Source: Caldimonas tepidiphila (lineage in GTDB: Bacteria; Pseudomonadota; Gammaproteobacteria; Burkholderiales; Burkholderiaceae_C). From it: DNA of 64,000 nucleotides. The translations under genes were made by a program, and so were the position numbers. Below, piece after piece: positions 36,873 through 47,000 of the stretch (positions are counted from its first letter, which is position 1; every line of letters starts with the position of its first letter). The notes under the pieces were generated by a model, which had not been told where the DNA came from, did not search any database, and was given only the letters and a program-made list of their open reading frames with translations. The DNA lies in NCBI RefSeq assembly GCF_003569765.1, contig NZ_KZ983958.1, positions 22,806 to 86,805 on the forward strand. The letters run 5' to 3'.

Positions 36873-38888
36873 ATGTACACCACCGAGTTCCTCGACCTGC
36901 CGCCGCTGCGCGCGGCGGCCGGCACCGTCCGCCTGCCGGGCTCCAAGAGCATTTCCAACCGCGTGCTGCTGCTCGCCGGCCTGTCCGCCGGCACCACGCG
37001 CATCCACGACCTGCTCGACTCCGACGACACGCGGGTGATGCTCGACGCGCTGCGCGAGCTCGGCTGCGCGATCGAGTCCGAGGGCGGCGTGCTCAACGTC
37101 ACCGGCCTCGGCGGCAGCCTGCGCAAGCGGCAGGCCAGGCTCTTCCTCGGCAACGCCGGCACCGCGATGCGCCCGCTCACCGCGGCGCTGGCGGTGCTCG
37201 CGGCGATGCAGGGCGGCGAGTTCGAGCTCTCGGGCGTGCCCCGCATGCACGAGCGCCCGATCGGCGACCTGGTGGACGCACTGCGCCAGCTCGGCTGCGG
37301 CGTCGATTACCTCGGCCAGGACGGCTACCCGCCGCTGCGGGTGCGCGACGGCGCGCTGCGCCTGGGGGGCCCGATCCGCGTGCGCGGCGACGTGTCGAGC
37401 CAGTTCCTGACCGCGCTGCTGCTCGCGCTGCCGCTGGCAAGCGAGCTCGGCGCGATCGACATCGAGGTCGAGGGCGAGCTGATCTCCAAGCCCTACATCG
37501 AGATCACACTGAACCTGCTGGCGCGCTTCGGCATCGCGGTCGGGCGCGAGGGCTGGAGCCGCTTCACCATTCCCCGGGGCAGCAGCTACCGCACGCCCGG
37601 CGACATCCATGTCGAGGCCGACGCCTCCTCCGCCTCCTACTTCGTCGCGCTCGGCGCGATCGCCGCCGCCGGCGCGCCGGTGCGCATCGAGGGCGTCGGC
37701 GCGGACTCGATCCAGGGCGACATCCGCTTCGTCGAGGCCGCCGAGGCGATGGGCGCGCAGGTCGCGCGCGGCGCCAACTGGCTCGAGATCCGCCGCGGCG
37801 CCTGGCCGCTGAAGGCGATCGACCTCGACTGCAACCACATCCCCGACGCGGCGATGACGCTGGCGGTGATGGCGCTCTATGCCGAGGGCGGCACGACGCT
37901 GCGCAACATCGCGAGCTGGCGCGTCAAGGAGACCGACCGCATCGCCGCGATGGCGGCCGAGCTGCGCAAGCTCGGCGCGACGGTCGAGGAAGGCACCGAC
38001 TTCATCCGCATCGAGCCGCCGGCACAGTGGCGGCCCGCCGCGATCCGCACCTACGACGACCACCGCATCGCGATGTGCTTCTCGCTCGCGGCCTTCAACC
38101 CGCTCGCGCCCACGGGCAGCGACACGGGCGTGCCGCTGCGCATCCTCGACCCGAAGTGCGTCGGCAAGACCTTCCCCGACTACTTCGAGACGCTGTTCTC
38201 GGTCGCGCGCACGCGCACCGAGGACATCCCGGTGCTGACGATCGACGGGCCGACCGCCTCCGGCAAGGGCACGCTCGCCGACGTGGTGGCCGACGCGCTC
38301 GGCTACCACCTGCTCGACTCGGGCGCGATCTACCGTGCCACCGCGCTGTCGGCGATGCGCGCGGGCGTCGCCCCGGACGACGAGGCCGGCCTCGCGCAGC
38401 TCGCCGCGGTGCTGCCGCTCGCCTTCGAGCCCGGCCACCGCATCCTGCTCGACGGCGAGGAGGTCACCGAGCAGCTGCGCCGCGAGGACGTCGGCGCGCT
38501 CGCGTCGCGCATCTCCGTCTTCCCGCGCGTGAGAGAGGCGCTGCGCGAGCGCCAGCTCGCCTTCCGCCAGCTGCCGGGACTGGTCGCCGACGGCCGCGAC
38601 ATGGGCACCGTGATCTTTCCCCAGGCCGAGCTCAAGGTCTTTCTCACGGCGAGCGCCGCGACGCGCGCCGAGCGGCGGCACCGCCAATTGATTTCGCGCG
38701 GTTTGTCGTCTAATATGGACGATCTTCGGCGTGAACTCGAAGCGCGCGACGCGCGGGACCAGTCCCGCAGCACCGCTCCCTTGAAGCCCGCGGAAGATGC
38801 GCTGCTGCTGGACAACTCCGCCCTCACGATCGAGGCTTCGATGCACGAGGTGCTGAAGTGGTGGGAGCAGCGCAGGCCGTTTCGCTGA
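36873..38888 (+). CDS. aroA-cmk: Fused EPSP synthase / cytidylate kinase
   Basis: A 671-residue two-enzyme protein with one uninterrupted reading frame. Residues 1 to about 445 are 3-phosphoshikimate 1-carboxyvinyltransferase (shikimate pathway step 6): [47 protein letters not shown] and TYDDHRIAM. From about 452 to 671 it is cytidylate kinase, which phosphorylates CMP/d[17 protein letters not shown] (P-loop about 458-465), [25 protein letters not shown], with a C-terminal helix. In most bacteria these are separate adjacent genes upstream of rpsA; here the stop has been lost. Both halves have their key motifs. Confidence 0.96.
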   Translation: MYTTEFLDLPPLRAAAGTVRLPGSKSISNRVLLLAGLSAGTTRIHDLLDSDDTRVMLDALRELGCAIESEGGVLNVTGLGGSLRKRQARLFLGNAGTAMRPLTAALAVLAAMQGGEFELSGVPRMHERPIGDLVDALRQLGCGVDYLGQDGYPPLRVRDGALRLGGPIRVRGDVSSQFLTALLLALPLASELGAIDIEVEGELISKPYIEITLNLLARFGIAVGREGWSRFTIPRGSSYRTPGDIHVEADASSASYFVALGAIAAAGAPVRIEGVGADSIQGDIRFVEAAEAMGAQVARGANWLEIRRGAWPLKAIDLDCNHIPDAAMTLAVMALYAEGGTTLRNIASWRVKETDRIAAMAAELRKLGATVEEGTDFIRIEPPAQWRPAAIRTYDDHRIAMCFSLAAFNPLAPTGSDTGVPLRILDPKCVGKTFPDYFETLFSVARTRTEDIPVLTIDGPTASGKGTLADVVADALGYHLLDSGAIYRATALSAMRAGVAPDDEAGLAQLAAVLPLAFEPGHRILLDGEEVTEQLRREDVGALASRISVFPRVREALRERQLAFRQLPGLVADGRDMGTVIFPQAELKVFLTASAATRAERRHRQLISRGLSSNMDDLRRELEARDARDQSRSTAPLKPAEDALLLDNSALTIEASMHEVLKWWEQRRPFR

Positions 38889-39024
38889 AGGCGGGGCGGC
38901 CGTCGCCGTCGGGCTCCTGGCCCGGCGGTGCAGTGAAGCCCGGCTCGCCCCCTCCAGTGCCGCAAAGCGCACGCCGGCGGGCCGGATCGACAAACCAACC
39001 GCAACGCGAGTTGCAATCCAACCG

Positions 39025-39040
39025 GCCAGCGGACGCTGGC
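39025..39040 (+). promoter_or_regulatory. Hairpin in the rpsA leader
   Basis: GCCAGCG (39025-39031) and CGCTGGC (39034-39040) form a perfect seven-base stem 14 bases before the rpsA ATG, next to the weak AGGAA site. In E. coli, rpsA leaders fold into hairpins used for S1 self-regulation; a similar role is inferred here. Confidence 0.5.
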
Positions 39041-39054
39041 ACCTAGGAATCTCA

Positions 39055-40764
39055 ATGTCTGAAAACCAAACGGCCGCCGGCGGCATGGAATCCTTTGCCG
39101 CCCTCTTCGAGGAATCGCTGCAGAGCGCGGAGATGCGTTCCGGTGAAGTGATCACGGCCGAAGTGGTCCGCGTGGAACACAGCTTCGTCGTGGTCAATGC
39201 CGGCCTGAAGTCCGAAGCCTACATCCCCATCGAGGAATTCCGCAACGACCAGGGCGAACTCGAAGTCCAGGTCGGCGACTTCGTCTCGGTGGCGATCGAC
39301 TCGATCGAGAACGGCTACGGCGACACCATCCTGTCGCGCGACAAGGCCAAGCGCCTGGCCTCGTGGCTGTCGCTCGAGCGCGCGCTCGAGTCCGGCGACT
39401 TCGTCACCGGCACCGTGTCCGGCAAGGTCAAGGGCGGCCTGACGGTGCTCGTCAACGGCATCCGCGCCTTCCTGCCCGGCTCGCTGATCGACACCCGTCC
39501 GATCAAGGACATGAGCCCGTACGAAGGCAAGACGCTCGAGTTCAAGGTCATCAAGCTCGACCGCAAGCGCAACAACGTGGTGCTGAGCCGCCGCGCCGTC
39601 GTCGAAGCCTCGATGGGCGAAGAGCGCGCCAAGCTGCTCGAGACCCTGACCGAAGGCGCGATCGTGCACGGCGTGGTCAAGAACATCACCGAGTACGGCG
39701 CGTTCGTGGACCTCGGCGGCATCGACGGCCTGCTGCACATCACCGACATGGCATGGCGCCGTGTCCGCCACCCGAGCGAAGTCGTTCAGGTCGGCCAGGA
39801 ACTGACCGCCAAGGTCCTGAAGTTCGACGCCGAGAAGAACCGCGTCTCGCTGGGCCTGAAGCAGATGGGCGACGATCCGTGGGTCGGCGTCTCGCGCCGC
39901 TACCCGAACGGCACCCGCCTGTTCGGCAAGGTCACCAACATCGCCGACTACGGCGCGTTCGTCGAGATCGAGCCGGGCATCGAAGGCCTGGTGCACGTCT
40001 CCGAGATGGACTGGACCAACAAGAACGTCGCTCCCTCCAAGGTCGTGTCCCTGGGCGAGGAAGTCGAGGTCATGGTGCTCGAGATCGACGAGGACAAGCG
40101 TCGCATCTCCCTGGGCATGAAGCAGTGCAAGCCGAACCCGTGGGACGAGTTCGGCCAGAACTTCAAGCGCGGCGACCGCGTCAAGGGCCCCGTCAAGTCG
40201 ATCACCGACTTCGGCGTGTTCGTGGGCCTGGCTGCCGGCATCGACGGCCTGGTGCACCTGTCCGACCTGTCGTGGAACGAGCCGGGCGAAGCCGCGGTGC
40301 GCAACTACAAGAAGGGCCAGGAAGTCGAAGCGATCGTGCTGGCCATCGACGTCGAGCGCGAGCGCATCTCCCTCGGCATCAAGCAGCTCGACGCGGACCC
40401 GTTCGGCAACTTCACCGCGGTCAATGACCGTGGCACGGTCGTCACCGGCACCGTCAAGTCGGTCGACCCGCGCGGCGCCGAAGTGCAGCTGGCCGACGAC
40501 GTGATCGGCTACCTGCGCGCCTCGGAAATCTCCCGCGACCGCGTGGAAGACGCCCGCAACGTGCTGAAGGAAGGCGACCAGGTCACGGCGCTGATCATCA
40601 ACGTGGATCGCAAGACCCGCAACGTGCAGCTGTCGATCAAGGCCAAGGACAACGCCGAGCAGCAGGAAGCGCTGCAGCGCCTGTCCGCCGACCGCGAGAC
40701 CGCCGGCACCACCAGCCTGGGCGCGCTGCTCAAGGCCAAGCTGGGCGGCCAGGACAACGGCTGA
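39055..40764 (+). CDS. rpsA: 30S ribosomal protein S1
   Basis: A 569-residue protein made of six S1 RNA-binding repeats, which binds mRNA on the 30S subunit and helps unfold structured leaders. Repeats begin near residues 25, 110, 195, 282, 369 and 456; repeats 3-5 carry the pattern G.V.xITDFGxFV.L..GIDGLVH.SDLSW. The N-terminal [11 protein letters not shown] is the ribosome (S2) binding helix. Length is normal. It sits after cmk and before ihfB, the standard arrangement. Codon use is more biased than in neighbours (frequent AAG, GAA, CTG), fitting high expression. Confidence 0.98.
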   Translation: MSENQTAAGGMESFAALFEESLQSAEMRSGEVITAEVVRVEHSFVVVNAGLKSEAYIPIEEFRNDQGELEVQVGDFVSVAIDSIENGYGDTILSRDKAKRLASWLSLERALESGDFVTGTVSGKVKGGLTVLVNGIRAFLPGSLIDTRPIKDMSPYEGKTLEFKVIKLDRKRNNVVLSRRAVVEASMGEERAKLLETLTEGAIVHGVVKNITEYGAFVDLGGIDGLLHITDMAWRRVRHPSEVVQVGQELTAKVLKFDAEKNRVSLGLKQMGDDPWVGVSRRYPNGTRLFGKVTNIADYGAFVEIEPGIEGLVHVSEMDWTNKNVAPSKVVSLGEEVEVMVLEIDEDKRRISLGMKQCKPNPWDEFGQNFKRGDRVKGPVKSITDFGVFVGLAAGIDGLVHLSDLSWNEPGEAAVRNYKKGQEVEAIVLAIDVERERISLGIKQLDADPFGNFTAVNDRGTVVTGTVKSVDPRGAEVQLADDVIGYLRASEISRDRVEDARNVLKEGDQVTALIINVDRKTRNVQLSIKAKDNAEQQEALQRLSADRETAGTTSLGALLKAKLGGQDNG

Positions 40765-40833
40765 TCCCCACCCCCTTGCCCGGGCCTGATCCCTGATCTC
40801 GCCCGGGCTCCGCAGTCTCTTCCGGGGGGCTGC

Positions 40834-40865
40834 GATGAAGCGGCAGGACATGCCGCCGCTTCATC
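40834..40865 (+). terminator. 11-bp inverted repeat between rpsA and ihfB
   Basis: GATGAAGCGGC (40834-40844) pairs perfectly with GCCGCTTCATC (40855-40865) around a 10-base loop. There is no T-tract afterwards. It may attenuate read-through from rpsA into ihfB or stabilise the rpsA 3' end. Confidence 0.5.
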
Positions 40866-40902
40866 CCAACCCCTCGATCGCCTCGAATCCGCCGCCGCCT
40901 TC

Positions 40903-41238
40903 ATGACCCGATCCGACCTCGTCAACGAACTGGCCGCCCGCTTCGGCCAGCTCACGCACCGCGACACCGAGTTCGCCGTGAAGACCATGCTCGACGCGAT
41001 GTCCGACGCACTGGGACGAGGCCACCGCATCGAGATCCGCGGCTTCGGCAGCTTCTCGATCAACCGGCGCCCGCCGCGCATGGGCCGCAACCCGCGCTCG
41101 GGCGAGCAGGTCGTGATCCCCGAGAAACTGGTGCCGCACTTCAAGCCCGGCAAGGCGCTGCGCGAGGCGGTCGATGCGCGCACGCCACCCGATGCGGCGG
41201 AAGCCGCCGCCGCTGGCGACAAGAGCGGCGCTGCCTGA
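40903..41238 (+). CDS. ihfB: Integration host factor subunit beta
   Basis: A 111-residue DNA-bending protein of the HU/IHF family. [13 protein letters not shown], the beta-arm region [26 protein letters not shown] and [12 protein letters not shown] are characteristic; Pro at the arm tip ([10 protein letters not shown]) and the position after rpsA identify IhfB rather than HU. With IhfA it bends DNA in replication, recombination and transcription. A short Ala-rich tail follows residue 95. Confidence 0.96.
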   Translation: MTRSDLVNELAARFGQLTHRDTEFAVKTMLDAMSDALGRGHRIEIRGFGSFSINRRPPRMGRNPRSGEQVVIPEKLVPHFKPGKALREAVDARTPPDAAEAAAAGDKSGAA

Positions 41239-41328
41239 GCCCCGCGCTGCGACACCCCCTGCCCGGCGTCCCCCCGGCCGGGCGGGCCTCCCCCGGGATC
41301 CGCACCGGCAGGCGTGCAACGCGCCCGC

Positions 41329-41334
41329 TAGAAT
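41329..41334 (+). promoter_or_regulatory. Candidate -10 for lapA
   Basis: TAGAAT lies 16 bases before the lapA ATG, with the GGGAG ribosome binding site between them. No good -35 is visible, and read-through from ihfB is possible. Confidence 0.35.
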
Positions 41335-41350
41335 CGCCGCGGGAGTTGCG

Positions 41351-41677
41351 ATGCAAGCACTGATGTGGCTCTTCCGGGCCGCCGTTTTCTTCATACTGTT
41401 CGCGTTCGCGCTGAACAACCAGCACGAGGCCACGCTGAAGTGGTTCTTCGGCTACGAGTCGCGCGCGCCGATGGTCTTCATCGTGCTGGCGGTGTTCGCC
41501 GTCGGCGCGGCCTTCGGTGCGCTGGCGATGCTGCCGAGCTGGTGGCGCCAGCGCCGCGTCGCGCGCAGCCTGGAGTCGGCCGCCGTGGCGCCGGCCCCGG
41601 TCGCCCCCGCACCCGAGACTCAGGACGGCGACGCCGCCGTCGCCGTGCCGCCGCATCCGCCCCGCGATGGACTTTGA
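41351..41677 (+). CDS. lapA: Lipopolysaccharide assembly protein LapA
   Basis: A 108-residue inner-membrane protein of the LapA/DUF1049 family with two transmembrane helices (about 5-25 and 42-62) and a soluble Ala/Pro-rich tail. The sequence FALNNQHEATLKWFFGY matches LapA. It works with LapB and FtsH to set LpxC levels and thus LPS synthesis. Ribosome binding site GGGAG is six bases upstream of the ATG. It overlaps lapB by 11 bases. Confidence 0.9.
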   Translation: MQALMWLFRAAVFFILFAFALNNQHEATLKWFFGYESRAPMVFIVLAVFAVGAAFGALAMLPSWWRQRRVARSLESAAVAPAPVAPAPETQDGDAAVAVPPHPPRDGL

Positions 41678-42824
41678 TTTCCAGTGGCTGCTGCTGGGCC
41701 TGCCGGTGGCGTTCGCGCTCGGCTGGCTGGCCTCGCGCATCGACGTGCGCCAGCTGCGCACGCAGCAGCAGAGCGCCCCGAAGGCCTACTTCAAGGGCCT
41801 GAACTTCCTGCTCAACGAGCAGCAGGACAAGGCGATCGACGCCTTCATCGCCGCGGTCCAGCACGATCCTGACACCACCGAGCTGCACTTCGCGCTCGGC
41901 AACCTGTTCCGCCGCCGCGGCGAGTACGAGCGCGCGGTGCGCGTGCACCAGCACCTGCTCGGCCGCGCCGACCTGCCGCGTGCCGAGCGCGAGCGCGCGC
42001 AGCACGCGCTGGCGCAGGACTTCCTGAAGGCCGGCCTGTTCGACCGCGCCGAGGCGGCCTACCGCGAGCTGCTCGACACCCCGTTCCGCGTCGAGGCGCT
42101 GCTCGCGCTGCTGACGCTGTACGAGCGCTCGCGCGACTGGCGCGCCGCGATCGATGCGGCCACCGACCTGGAGACGGCGGGCGCCGGCTCCTTCTCGCAG
42201 CGTGTGGCCCATTACTGGTGCGAACTCGCGCAGGAAGCCGAGGCACGCGGCGAAACCCCGGCCGCCGAGGAGGCGCTGGAACGCGCCCGCGCGGCGGCGC
42301 CCCGGGCGCCGAGGCCGGTGGTGATGCGGGGCCAGCGGCTGGCGCGCGCCGGCCGTCACGACGAGGCGATGCGCACCTGGGCGGCGCTGATTCCCGTCGA
42401 TCCGGTGAGCTTCTCGCTGGTCGCCCGCGAATATGCCGCCAGCGCGGTCGAGGCGGGACAGCAGGCCGCCGCCCGGGAGACGCTGCGCCCGCTCTACGAG
42501 CGCACGCCGTCGATCGACCTGCTGCAGGCGCTGCGGCAGCTGGAGCCGCAGGCGGTGACACGCCGCGGCTGGCTGTCCGAGCACCTGGCGCAGCAGCCCT
42601 CGCTGTCGGCCGCGCTCGGCCTGCTCGACGAATCGGCAAGCGAGAGCGGCACGCTGTCGGACGCCGAGCTCCAGGGCCTGCGGCAGGTCCTCGGCAACGC
42701 GGCCAAGCCCTTGCAGCGCTACCGCTGCGCGGCCTGCGGCTTCGAGGCGCAGCACTACTTCTGGCAGTGCCCGGGCTGCCAGAGCTGGGACAGCTACCCG
42801 CCCCGGCGCATCGAGGACCTGTAG
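41667..42824 (+). CDS. lapB: Lipopolysaccharide assembly protein LapB
   Basis: A 385-residue protein with an N-terminal membrane helix (residues 5-21), a series of TPR repeats (about 35-330) and a C-terminal rubredoxin-like zinc module (YRCAACGFEAQHYFWQCPGC, CxxC...CxxC) followed by WDSYPP. It is an adaptor that presents LpxC to FtsH and controls LPS amount. The start overlaps lapA, so translation is coupled. All parts needed for function are present. Confidence 0.95.
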   Translation: MDFDFQWLLLGLPVAFALGWLASRIDVRQLRTQQQSAPKAYFKGLNFLLNEQQDKAIDAFIAAVQHDPDTTELHFALGNLFRRRGEYERAVRVHQHLLGRADLPRAERERAQHALAQDFLKAGLFDRAEAAYRELLDTPFRVEALLALLTLYERSRDWRAAIDAATDLETAGAGSFSQRVAHYWCELAQEAEARGETPAAEEALERARAAAPRAPRPVVMRGQRLARAGRHDEAMRTWAALIPVDPVSFSLVAREYAASAVEAGQQAAARETLRPLYERTPSIDLLQALRQLEPQAVTRRGWLSEHLAQQPSLSAALGLLDESASESGTLSDAELQGLRQVLGNAAKPLQRYRCAACGFEAQHYFWQCPGCQSWDSYPPRRIEDL

Positions 42825-43019
42825 CCCGTCCCCCCTCGCCTGCACCTTCCGATCTCGGCAGGCAAGCGATCCCCGAGCGCGGCCCGGGGCACCCGGCGCC
42901 GCCGTTGCGGCTTCGCGCCATGGCCGTGAAATCGTTCGCGTGACTTCAAGTTAGGGGGCTGACTCTGCCCGCCCGGGAGCAGAGCCTGTCACAGCCCGGC
43001 GGCCCTTGCGGCTGCGGGT

Positions 43020-43040
43020 GGCGGCGCGACACGCGCCGCC
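43020..43040 (+). other. GC-rich hairpin in the leader of the HhH protein gene
   Basis: GGCGGCGCG and CGCGCCGCC form a 9-bp stem with an ACA loop, 32 bases before the next start codon. It could be a terminator for lapB or a leader structure; there is no T-tract. Confidence 0.4.
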
Positions 43041-43071
43041 CTCACCTCAACACGCCTCAAGGAGCCATCTC

Positions 43072-43383
43072 ATGCTGAAGAAAGTGTGGTTTGCCCTGCT
43101 GTACGTGCTGGCCGCGAACGCCTTCGCCGCGGTCGATCTCAACAAGGCCGACCAGGCCCAGCTTGAATCGGTCAAGGGCATCGGGCCCGCAATGTCGGCC
43201 CGCATCCTCGACGAGCGCAAGAAGGGCGATTTCAAGGACTGGAACGACTTCATGGTCCGCGTGAAGGGCGTCGGCCCCGCCAACGCGGCGAAGTTCTCCG
43301 AGAGCGGAATGACGGTCAACGGCGCGGCCCTGCCGCAGGCCGCGGCACCGGCCACCGCCGCGAAGCCCGCCACCAAGCCCTAG
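43072..43383 (+). CDS. ComEA-like exported helix-hairpin-helix protein
   Basis: A 103-residue protein with a signal peptide (MLKKVWFALLYVLAANAFA) followed by one HhH DNA-binding unit: VDLNKADQAQLESVKGIGPAMSARILDERKKG and VKGVGPANAAKF. This is the short ComEA form found in many beta-proteobacteria; it can bind incoming DNA in the periplasm during natural transformation. The C-terminal 20 residues are Ala/Pro-rich. Ribosome binding site AAGGAG is eight bases upstream of the ATG. No other competence gene is nearby, so the role is by family only. Confidence 0.88.
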   Translation: MLKKVWFALLYVLAANAFAAVDLNKADQAQLESVKGIGPAMSARILDERKKGDFKDWNDFMVRVKGVGPANAAKFSESGMTVNGAALPQAAAPATAAKPATKP

Positions 43384-43477
43384 CCGCCTCCTCGCGCCCT
43401 CGTCCCGGATGCCCCTTCGCAGGGTCATCCGGTCCCGGTCGGGCCCGCACGCCGACCGGGACGGGGCCGGCGCCCCG

Positions 43478-43882
43478 TCAGTCGTGCTTGCTGCCGTGCC
43501 CCCGGCCCTCGCCCTTCCCGCCCTGCTTGCCGCCGCCGGGATGCTCGTCGCGTCCCGCGCCGTGCCGGCCGTCGCGCGGCGCGGAGGCCTCGCCCTTCAC
43601 GAAGTACACCGGCTGCGCGCAGGCCTCGTACTTGTGGCAGTGCTTGTCCCAGTTCTTCTCGTGCCCGGGAGGCACGCGCAGGTAGACCGGGGTGCGCTGC
43701 GGCACCGGCGCGGAGCGGACGATGACCGGCTGCGGGAAGATGAGCGCCGGCGGCGGCCCGCTGCCGATGTCCACGCGGCCGTAGAGCCCGGGCTGGTTCA
43801 CGCTGATGGACACGCCCACCTGGGCCTGGGCTGCCGCCGCGGCCAGCAAGGCCAGGGCGGCAAGGATCTGACTGGATTTCAT
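43478..43882 (-). CDS. Small exported protein, His/Gly-rich tail
   Basis: A 134-residue protein with a clear signal peptide (ILAALALLAAAAAQAQ). The mature part has the pattern QPGLYGRVDIG, PQPVIVR, PVYLRVPPGHEKNWDKHCHKYEACAQPVYFV, which recurs in uncharacterised periplasmic proteins of Burkholderiales; two conserved Cys may form a disulfide. The last 35 residues are rich in Gly, His and charged residues and could bind metal. Ribosome binding site AAGGAG precedes the ATG. Downstream of dnaE on the same strand but separated by 133 bases. Function unknown. Confidence 0.75.
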   Translation of the reverse strand: MKSSQILAALALLAAAAAQAQVGVSISVNQPGLYGRVDIGSGPPPALIFPQPVIVRSAPVPQRTPVYLRVPPGHEKNWDKHCHKYEACAQPVYFVKGEASAPRDGRHGAGRDEHPGGGKQGGKGEGRGHGSKHD

Positions 43883-44015
43883 GCGAGGGCTCCTTCTCCG
43901 CCCCGCTGCCGCAACACGGGCGGCCGCGGGACCCCTTGCGCCAGAGTCTAGCGACGGCACGCATGTCCCCGGACACCTTCCCCAGGGAAGATGTATCTCC
44001 ATGTCACAGGCAGGC

Positions 44016-47000
44016 TCAGCCCGCTTCGTAGACGATCGCGGCACGTCCCTCGTGCGCGGCACGCTTCCAGCGCGACAGCGCCTCGTCGCTCGGGTAGAAG
44101 CGCGCCTCGTCGCCGAGGTCGAGCTCGCCGCAGGCGCGCTCGCGCGCGAGCTGCAGCCGGATGCCCAGGCCCTGCACCAGCTCGCCCTGCTCGGTCTCGA
44201 TGCGCCGCGCCGGAAACTCCTGCAACAACTGGCCGACCGGCGGGGCCGAGCCATTGACCGCGAGGCGCAGGAACTTGCCGAAGCGGCAGCGCGCCTCGGC
44301 GAGGCTCCAGACCTGCTGCACGTTCAGCCGCAGCCCGCCCGAGAAGCGGTCCGGCTGCACCTTGCCCTGCACGATCATCAGCTCGTCGTCCTTGAACAGT
44401 TCCTTGTTCGCGTCGATCAGATCGTCGCTCGCCACCGCCTCGATCTGCTCGCTCTTGTCGTCGAGCTTGAAGATCGCCACCCGCCCGCGCTGGCCGTTGA
44501 CCATGCGCAAGTCGCTGACGATGCCGACGACGAGCTGCGGCTCCCGGCTGTCGGCCAGATCCGAGATGCGGCGCTTGGCGAACTGTCGCACCTCGGGCTC
44601 GTACTCGTCGAACAGGTGGCCCGACAGGTAGAAGCCGATCGCCACCTTCTCGAAGGTCAGCCGCTCCTTGATGCTCCAGGGCGGCACCGTGACAAGGTCC
44701 GGCTCCTGGGTCGAGGAGCCGTGGTCGTCCGGCCCGAAGTCGAACAGGCCGCCCTGGTCGGCGTGCGCCGCCTGGGTGACGGCATAGTCGAAGGCCAGCC
44801 CGATGCTCGCCACCAGCGCGGCACGCTCCGGGTGGAGCTTGTCGAAGGCGCCGGCCCGGATCAGTGCCTCGACCGTGCGCTTGTTGATGCGGCTGCGGTC
44901 CACGCGGGCGCAGAAGTCGAACAGGCTCCTGAACGGCCCGCCCTCGGCGCGCGCCTGCTCGATCGCCTCGATCGCGCTCTGGCCGGTGCCCTTGACGGCG
45001 CCCAGCCCGTAGCGCACCACCTTGTCGGCGACCGGCTCGAAGCAGTAGGTGCCGGTGTTGACGTCCGGCATCTCGAAGCGGATGCCGAGGTTGACCGCAT
45101 CGTCGTAGAAGACCTTGAGCTTGTCGGTGTCGTCGAGCGCGATGCTCATGTTGGCCGCGACGAACTCGGCCAGGTAGTGCACCTTCAGCCAGGCGGTGTG
45201 GTAGGCCAGCAGCGCGTAGGCGGCGGCGTGCGACTTGTTGAAGCCGTAGCCCGCGAACTTCTCCATCAGGTCGAAGATCTCGTTGGCCAGCTCCGGCTTG
45301 ATGTCGTTCTTCGCCGCACCCTCGGCGAAGATCAGCCGGTGCTTGGCCATCTCCTCGGCCTTCTTCTTGCCCATCGCGCGGCGCAAGAGATCCGCGCCGC
45401 CGAGCGAGTAGCCGCCCAGGCGCTGCGCGACCTGCATCACCTGCTCCTGGTAGACCATGATGCCGTAGGTCTCCTTGAGCACCTCCTCCATCAGCGGGTG
45501 CGGATAGGTGACTTCCTCGCGACCGTGCTTGCGCGCACAGAAGGTGGGGATCAGGTCCATCGGGCCCGGGCGATAGAGCGCCACCAGCGCGATGATGTCC
45601 TCGAAGACGCTCGGCTTGGCGTCTCGCAGCATCCCCTGCATGCCGCGGCTTTCCAGCTGGAACACCGCGACCGTCTTGCCCTCGGACAGCAGCTGGTAGG
45701 AGGCCCGGTCGTTGAGCGGGATCTTCGCGAAGTCGAAGTCCTTCTGGTCCGGGTGACGCTTGACGATGAATTCCTTGGCCTTCTCCAGGATGGTCAGCGT
45801 CGCCAGGCCCAGGAAGTCGAACTTCACCAGGCCGATCGCCTCGACGTCGTCCTTGTCGTACTGGCTCACCGCCGAGTCGCTGCCGGGCTGCATGTACAGC
45901 GGGCAGAAGTCGGTGATCTTGCCCGGCGCGATCAGCACGCCGCCGGCGTGCATGCCGATGTTGCGCACCATGCCTTCCACCCGCATCGCGAGCGACAGCA
46001 GCTCGGCGACTTCTTCTTCCGCCTGCTCGCGCTGCTCGAGCTCGGGCGCCTCCTTGCGGGCGTAGATGATGCCGCCGTCGGGCTTCTCGGGCACCTTGGC
46101 CAGCGTCACCGTCTTGCCCGGCGGCGCGGGGATGAGCTTGGCGATGCTGTCGACATGGCCGTAGCCCATGCCGAGCACGCGGCCCACGTCGCGCAGCGCG
46201 GCCTTGGCGGCCATCGTGCCGAAGGTGGCGATCTGCGACACGGCCTCGCGGCCGTACTTGTCCTTGACGTAGTCGATCACCCGGTCGCGGTTGCCCTGGC
46301 AGAAGTCGACGTCGAAGTCGGGCATCGAGACCCGGTCGGGGTTCAGGAAACGCTCGAACAGCAGGTTGTAGCGCAGCGGATCCAGATCCGTGATCTTGAG
46401 CGCGTAGGCGACGAGCGAGCCGGCGCCCGAGCCCCGGCCCGGGCCGACCGGGCAGCCGTTGTTCTTGGCCCAGTTGATGAAGTCCGCGACGATCAGGAAG
46501 TAGCCGGGGAAGCCCATCTTCAGGATCGTGTTGATCTCGAAGTCGAGCCGCTCCACATAGGCCGGGCGCTGGCGCTCGCGCTCGGCCTCGTCCGGGTAGA
46601 GCTGCTCGAGGCGCTCCTTCAGGCCCTCGTGCGAGGCATAGCGGAAATACTCCTCGGGCGACAGGTGCCGCCCGTCGACCTCGGGCGTCGGGAAGGCCGG
46701 CAGCTGCGGCTTCCCCAGCACCAGCGTCAGGTTGCAGCGCTTGGCGATCTCGACGCTGTTGGCGAGCGCGCTCGGCAGGTCGGCGAACAGCGCCTCCATC
46801 TCGGCCTGGCTCTTGAAGTACTGCTCGCGGGTGAAGCGCTTGATGCGCTTCGGGTTGGTCAGCGTCTCGCCCTCGGCGATGCACACGCGCGCCTCGTGCG
46901 CCTCGAAGTCCTCCGGCGTCTGGAACTGCACCGGGTGGGTCGCGACCACCGGCAGGCCGAGCTTCGCGGCCAGCGGCACCGCGGCGCGCAGGTGCGGCTC

